Source: Leuctra nigra (taxonomy: Eukaryota > Arthropoda > Insecta > Plecoptera > Leuctridae). From it: DNA of 64,000 nt. Both the position numbers and the translations under genes were made by a program. The stretch spans positions 53,903,411 to 53,967,410 of the forward strand of contig OW203762.1 of assembly GCA_934045905.1 (NCBI GenBank), written 5' to 3'. Shown here piece by piece: positions 58,701 to 64,000 of this stretch. Position 1 is the stretch's first letter; every line of letters starts with the position of its first letter. Below the pieces are notes generated by a model that was not told where the DNA came from, made no database searches, and saw only the letters and a program-made list of their open reading frames with translations.

Positions 58701-58994
58701 ATACAGTTTGCTCGGTAGTAGATAATATTTAAAAAATTGTTAATATTCAGACCAGGTCAGACAATGTTTCGAAATGGTCGAATACCTGTGCATGAGAGTA
58801 TACAGAATTTGAACTTGAACTTTTAAAAGTTCTTATTTTTGCATTGAACTAAGCTTTTAAAATTCCCCAACACTGACATTTCTCTTGCATGCACTACTCT
58901 CTGTGCTCCAACTGGTGACGCCTCAAAATACTCTGTCCCATCCCCCTAGAGTGCGGTCTCTCTTGATCTCAGTCACAACTTAGCTGGTTCGTAT

Positions 58995-59413
58995 TAGGGA
59001 TGTGAAAAAAGAATCGATATATCGATACATTGGATTCGATACATCGATTTTTTGGATCGATTCTCCTGCATACGATATATCGATTCATTTTTTATACGAT
59101 TCACAATATATTTTGATTGTTAAAATTCAGTATTATTAACTAAAAAATGATGAATAATGTGTCTTCAAAACAACAAAGTGTGCGTTTTCGTTGTAAATTT
59201 TACGTAAATTCTTGCCGATTTAAGTTTTTGCTGTAATTTTATTTGAATTTTTTTCTAAAAAATTCATTTAAAAATCGATTTTTTGATATATCGATACTTT
59301 CGATTTGATTTTTCGATATATTGAATCGATTTTCTTTCATCCGATATATCGGTAGGATCGATTCGAGTAAAAAAGAATCGAATCGATCTTTTCATTGAAA
59401 ACCCACATCCCTA
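58995..59413. mobile_element. hAT-like MITE rich in ATCGAT, exact 8-base duplication
   Basis: The ends TAGGGATGTG and CCCACATCCCTA are inverted. The flanks are GTTCGTAT at 58987-58994 and 59414-59421. ATATCGAT / ATCGATTC words recur in the first 110 and last 140 bases. It lies about 400 bases upstream of the RIC1 start. Confidence 0.9.
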
Positions 59414-59828
59414 GTTCGTATTGGCTCTGGTCATCTGGCCCAGCGGTCCATTAATTCGGTCGCGGTGATGACCGGAAAAACTGGTCTATTTTTGTGAGAA
59501 TGTAACCAGTCGTAGCTGAGAAAAAGGGAATATACCCTTTTGTGAACAAACCACTTGACCTCTGTCAAGTTTCAACCCCGGCATCAACTTTCTACCAACA
59601 TTCGTTTGCAGTTGAATTACTTGTATTCAAATTTTCCCGCCATAATATGTAGTTGGCAATGCTGTCCACAGCCTTGTACGTGTCTGATCTGACAGGTTGA
59701 CACTTGTATGCTTTCGGCAAAATTGCATATATTCCAACATGGAGGCTGAAGAGTCGTGTGCATTTTGATATTATTATGAATCTACTTTTATCAGTTGTAC
59801 TATACTTTCTACATCTCTATTTACCATT

Positions 59829-61124
59829 ATGTATTTTCCTATAGGATGGCCCAAAGTATTAAATATTCCTCAATTGGGTCAGCGGTCTATACGTCAGGTT
59901 GTCTGCAACCGAGACAAAATTTTGTTTGCAATTTTGACAGATGACTCTTTACTCATTTGGTTCTGCAAGGTTAGTTTATTTGTTTGTTGGCTTGAGCTCA
60001 ATGCATGTAATGACTCTGAATATAACCACATTTACAAATTACTTTATATTTCAGCCTTGCGTACCAATAGTTTCTCATCGGCGGTCCCAGGAATGCGTTC
60101 AAGACATCGGAAGCAATGAATTGGTGGAATGGAGGCCAGACTCCAGTATGTTGGTGGTGGCTGTGAGTAATTTAATACTGGTGTCACTGTCATGTTACTC
60201 AATTTAATGGTATTTTATTTAAAAATGACAATGTTATGCTTGACAGACATCTGGTGGCCACCTGCTCTTGTACAAGGTTGGTGTCATCGCAGAGCAACGG
60301 AGCTTGTATGAACAAGTGGATTCTCCTCATCCTAATTTGCGTCGGGATAGCGCCGAGCTGTTCATCCGAGAGACAATACCTCCACTTCATCTGACGCTGG
60401 TAAACACCTGAATCTGATTAATACCCAAGTGAACCACCATATTTAGTTTTCAACTGTAGTACAGTGAGATTCAGAAGAAAGCGGTCGGAGTGCCCCTGTG
60501 CACACTGCCTGGCACAGGGGAACTACGACCGCTTTCTTCTGAATCTGACTGTACAATACTCTACTTTCATCTTTTTATTTTGATCTTAGAGTGACAAGGT
60601 TGGAATCGAGGGAGGCATCACCAGCATGGTCTGTATTCGTGATGAATTAATGCTAGCAACAACTCGAGGTCATGTGCTACGATATAAGTGGGACGGAATT
60701 CAGAACCGAGACTATTGTTTGGATCTGCGTCGAGTACCTTTCTGCATTGACCAACAAGTCTCCAAAGGTTCGACCAATTTGATGTTTATTTGTTTTGAAA
60801 GAGATTTTCATTAGGTGAATTAAATGCCTTGTAAGCAACAAGTTGTTCTTAGAATCTACTTACCTTGAAATAACTTCATACCTACCTACCTACTTCAAGT
60901 TACTTGTTATCAAATCATAGCTCAAGTCGTACGTAATCGTATTAAAGAATATAGTTAGTCTTATTGCAGTTGTCATAATTCTCTTTACAGCAATACCAAT
61001 AGTGGAAGCCAACACTTACATTGTGGATATTGAATACTCGCCATTGGTTGGAGGTTTTGCCATCGTTTTGAATGATGGCCGAGCAGCTTTTCTCACCGCC
61101 ACGTCTCTGAGGTTCGATCCTAAC
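59829..61124 (+). CDS. RIC1: RIC1, Rab6 guanine-exchange factor subunit, 5' part
   Basis: Five exons join in frame: 59829-59969, 60055-60162, 60247-60399, 60590-60767 and 60991-61124. They give about 237 residues of a family that is well over 1000 long, so the gene runs beyond what I can trace. RIC1 with RGP1 activates Rab6 at the Golgi. Support: the start MYFPIGWPKVLN; then ILTDDSLLIWFCKPCVPIVS and VEWRPDSSMLVVATSGGHLL, the first beta-propeller blades; then RVPFCIDQQVSK; and VDIEYSPLVGGFAIVLNDGR leading into ATSLRFDPN. A possible 36-base microexon follows at 61516-61551 (LQPGLHVHDDDT) with good splice sites and phase 0, but I cannot confirm it. Later exons are not visible; the remaining 2.4 kb is repeat-rich. 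Confidence 0.88.
60462..60551. mobile_element. 90-base Tc1/mariner-like MITE in RIC1 intron 3
   Basis: The ends CAGTGAGATTCAGAAGAAAG and CTTTCTTCTGAATCTGACTG are inverted over almost the whole length, continuing into CGGTCG and CCCCTGTG. TA flanks each side (60460-60461 and 60552-60553). Confidence 0.8.
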
Positions 61125-61775
61125 GTGAGTACAACTTCTCAGTGTGAAGAGAAAGCTCTTGTAGAAGAAATGAAAAGTTCATCTAGCTCTGATATTTTGT
61201 CTAGTCAATCAATGTTAAATATTGTGATACAAATATACAACAAATTCAAATTTCAGAATATGATTATGAAATTAATAAATTAGTACTTTTTCTGTATTGA
61301 TTCCTGTGCACTGCTTTCTTTTGAATTGCATATTATTTCATTTTACTTATCTAAATGATGTGTGTTATATACTTTATAAGTGGTACATTTTGTATTATTA
61401 TTTATTACATCTGAAATATTTGTGTTTGTCGGTTTGATTACTTGTGCTGCTTGCTGTGCTGTGAACTGCATGTATTATTCACTCTTGTTCTATCTGTTCA
61501 ATGTTTATATCTAAGCTCCAGCCTGGACTGCATGTGCATGATGATGACACGGTAAGAAGCTCCTAGCACCGGCGACCCTCACGTCCTCGCTCCATTCTGA
61601 TCCATGCATTCTGACCATGCTTCACGTCGTTATCATTTCTTATCTTATCATCACTCACTATTTTGTTTTCATGGATCTTTTCGAGGAAGAGATTGTTAAT
61701 AAAAAAAAATCAAGTTTCTCTTCTTCCTTCAATTTAAAAGCTGTTGGTTTTGTATTATGTAGGTATCTACTAGGA

Positions 61776-62428
61776 CAGGGGTCGGCAACCTGCTGCTCCG
61801 GAGTGCCGCAGGTTCCTTAGTGGTTCTTGAATGGCTCTTTATAATTTAAATAATGATCTGTAATCGAAATCGTTTGCACTCAAATAATCTGAATCTTTTG
61901 CACAACAAATGGCTACTATCAGCTTGTGTTTCCAATAGCCATATCTGATGTAATTTCAAAACAGAAACTCATAATTTAACATGAGACAGCTGCCGCGCGG
62001 CGAGATTTCACCCACACAATCTTGAGCTAGAGCATGCGCAGACACGTCTTACTTAGGTAGCTGGCAACCTTCCGTTTTGGTATATTGGAAGGTTGTTCGA
62101 TTCAGTTCGGTCATGTAAGATACCTTGAATCACTTTTAAATCGTTAAAATCCTATAAATAAAAACACTCTGTGGGGCAACAATTGAAAGTTTGTTAATTT
62201 TAGAGCCATTGAATCACTTTTAAATTGTCAATAATCTAAAAAAATGTCCTGCGGGGCAATATCTAGGGGGATTCGTAAAAAATAGAAATATCAAAATAAA
62301 CTAGCCATGCAATTGATTATTTTCAGTATTTAATATCTGATTGCCTGAACTGTGCCTGTGGCTCCCATTGTCTAATTTATAATTATTGGGAAATTGGCTC
62401 CTCAACTAAAAAAGTTTGCCGACCCCTG
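61776..62428. mobile_element. hAT-like non-autonomous element, CAGGGGTCGGCAA ends
   Basis: The ends CAGGGGTCGGCAA and TTTGCCGACCCCTG are inverted and of the classic hAT form. The flanks TACTAGGA (left) and CCATAGGA (right) agree at 5 of 8 bases, fitting an aged 8-base duplication. GGTTCTTGAATGGCTC and GCGGGGCAA-type words lie inside. No transposase. Confidence 0.82.
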
Positions 62429-62980
62429 CCATAGGATGTTGCAAACCACAGTAAATTCTTTTTTAACACTTACAAAGTGAGTCTGGGGACAATAAAATGC
62501 AAGTGGCTTTTCTCGTCAACTGTTAGGTATTTATTATTGGGCTTTTTCCCTGTAGTGGATATGAGTTTGAAGGCAAAAGTAAAATACAATTTAAATTTGC
62601 CTACTGACTGTCATCTTGCCAAGCTGGTGGCTCCATCTAGAATTGTTTGTTTGCTTGAATATTGATTGATTGTGTTGATGTGTTGCTTTCAGTTTCCTTT
62701 GTTTTCTGTGTGTTAGTAAGTATGGCATTTCAGTTCGAGGTACCTTGCCCATACCTGTGCTCACTTAAACACTTATCAACGCATTGCAAAGAGCATTTTC
62801 CTACATTATTTTCTCAATAATTCTGAAACCGCAATATCACAGTCTATAGGTTCTCATTTACGGTATAAATAAAGCCAAGCAAAATTAAGCTCTACCTCAC
62901 AAGCTCATGTGAACTGATTGTTATTGTGCAATCTTGAATTTCAAGAAATATAGATAACTACCTAGATGTTGTAAAGGAAG

Positions 62981-64000
62981 ATCTAGTGGAGCGGTCGCTC
63001 CACGCCAGCCAAGTCGTATGGCGCGCACACTCTCACTTTTACTGTAAGCATCAAAGTGGCATTTTCGGCCTACTGGATCTCAAAATTGGAAAATCTCACA
63101 TTGATGCGAAATATCTTAATTTCGAGCTATGGCCCATCCTACAACATATACCAAATTTGGGAGCAATAGGTTACGCCCTTTGCGAACTAGAGGGCCGTGA
63201 AAACCGTGAAATTGTACGGCTTTCAGATAATAATAATGATGATGATGATTCATCTTCCAATAAATTCCGCGGTCTCCGCCACAGCCTGAACGGCTGGGTT
63301 GATTGACCCGAAATTTTCACCACATATACAGCTCGTCTGCCTGATGATACCTTGCCCTTATGAATTTTTTGTGCCGCCATTTTGAAACCGGAAGTGACGT
63401 CATATCTCAAAAACGGCTTAACCGATCGGAACGAAATTTGCGCCAATCGATTCAGGCGGTCCTCTATACGAAATAACAATAGTGAAATTAAAGTTTTCTA
63501 ATTACTGAAACCGGAAATGACGTCATAGTTTAGCGAAATCTGCCTAAATTCACTTCCCCTTTATATAAAAACCAACTACATATTCAGAAGGCTTATAATG
63601 AAATATTAGTATTTATATACATATTAATACAATGTGTAAGAGCTTTCAGCCGCCATTTTGAAAACCGGAAGTGATACCATATCTCGAAAACGGCTGGACC
63701 TATTGGAACGATGCTTTCGCAATTCTTCATGGCATATCACTTTAAGTTTATATTTAGCTCCAAACAATATTTTTTTAGTAACTAATTCGGAAATGGCGTA
63801 TTTTTTTAAAGGAATTAGCCATTGTTGCCCTAATAAGTTTTACAAGTTGTGTAAATAAACTAAAAAAATAAGTGATATCCCCATAAAAAAACACTCCGTG
63901 TAAAAAAACAGCCAAGTCTCTTCAACCAAAAAAAAAATATATAAACTCTAAAAATTCTGCACTGAAACGAAGTGATATCAAAAAATGAGCCAAGTCAAAA
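62981..64000. repeat. Repeat block with ATCTAGTGGAGCGGTCGCTCCA end
   Basis: The block starts with the palindrome-bearing GTGGAGCGGTCGCTCCAC. The same ~30 bases, inverted, occur at 33908-33938 in RCHY1 intron 2. Farther in, a ~65-base unit recurs: CCGCCATTTTGAAACCGGAA...ATATCTCAAAAACGGC at about 63375-63435 and a diverged copy at about 63650-63715. It runs off the window. Looks like part of a larger mobile element; family unknown. Confidence 0.5.

Larger units (their letters stand above)
57601..59828. other. Intergenic region upstream of RIC1
   Basis: It contains a LINE remnant (58560-58700), a hAT-like element (58995-59413) and the RIC1 promoter region. No further coding support is visible on either strand. 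Confidence 0.5.
61125..64000. other. RIC1 intron or downstream DNA, repeat-rich
   Basis: After exon 5 I find only the possible microexon at 61516-61551, a hAT element (61776-62428) and a repeat block from about 62981. Short frames here have no splice or family support. If RIC1 continues, its next exons lie to the right of the window. Confidence 0.5.

Overview
The window is eukaryotic and reads as insect nuclear DNA. Genes are split by GT-AG introns, non-coding DNA is AT-rich, and non-LTR retrotransposons and short inverted-repeat DNA transposons are dense. The TAA-type LINE tails and the many TACCTACC/TAGGTAGG motifs made me think of a hemipteran, but that is only a guess. No bacterial, CRISPR, rRNA or tRNA signal was found.

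Host genes, rebuilt by joining exons by eye, from left to right: the 3' end of an unrecognised gene (to 545, +); PEX2, a peroxisomal RING protein (1395-5321, +); Beclin-1/Atg6 (6200-11071, +); a NUDT14-type Nudix hydrolase (11166-11870, -); a gene resembling kinetochore protein CENP-P (12039-16119, +); a Shisa-like single-pass membrane protein in five exons over 11 kb (18691-29993, -); RCHY1/Pirh2, a CHY plus RING ubiquitin ligase (30571-44139, +); and the 5' part of RIC1, a subunit of the Rab6 exchange factor (59829 onward, +). NUDT14/CENP-P-like and Shisa-like/RCHY1 are head-to-head pairs with 168 and 577 bases between start codons. They share no pathway that I can see.

Mobile DNA fills much of the rest. 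A LINE at about 53065-57600 (-) has two open frames: ORF1 with a SAP-like motif, a likely coiled coil and an SGNH esterase-like domain, and ORF2 with endonuclease and reverse transcriptase. A 5'-truncated LINE at 48521-50571 keeps a 662-codon open frame and an exact 9-base target duplication. Four degraded relatives of its 3' end lie at 32.5, 41.9, 42.4 and 58.6 kb. Another truncated LINE lies in RCHY1 intron 3, and one lies just after a Beclin splice donor.

The most striking pattern is a set of about a dozen non-autonomous hAT-like elements. Most have termini TAGGG..., CAGGG... or CATRGGCG..., and seven have exact 8-base target duplications (at 2.7, 9.4, 25.9, 26.2, 27.1, 28.3 and 38.4 kb; an eighth exact one is at 59.0 kb). 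Several carry their own short palindromic word repeated near the ends (TTCGAA, ACCGGT, AACCGGTT, ATCGAT, ACCCGGGT, TCTCGA). One sits nested in another. Other MITE families with TA, TAA or TTAA duplications, several foldback hairpins and one perfect 94-base palindrome make up much of the remaining structure.
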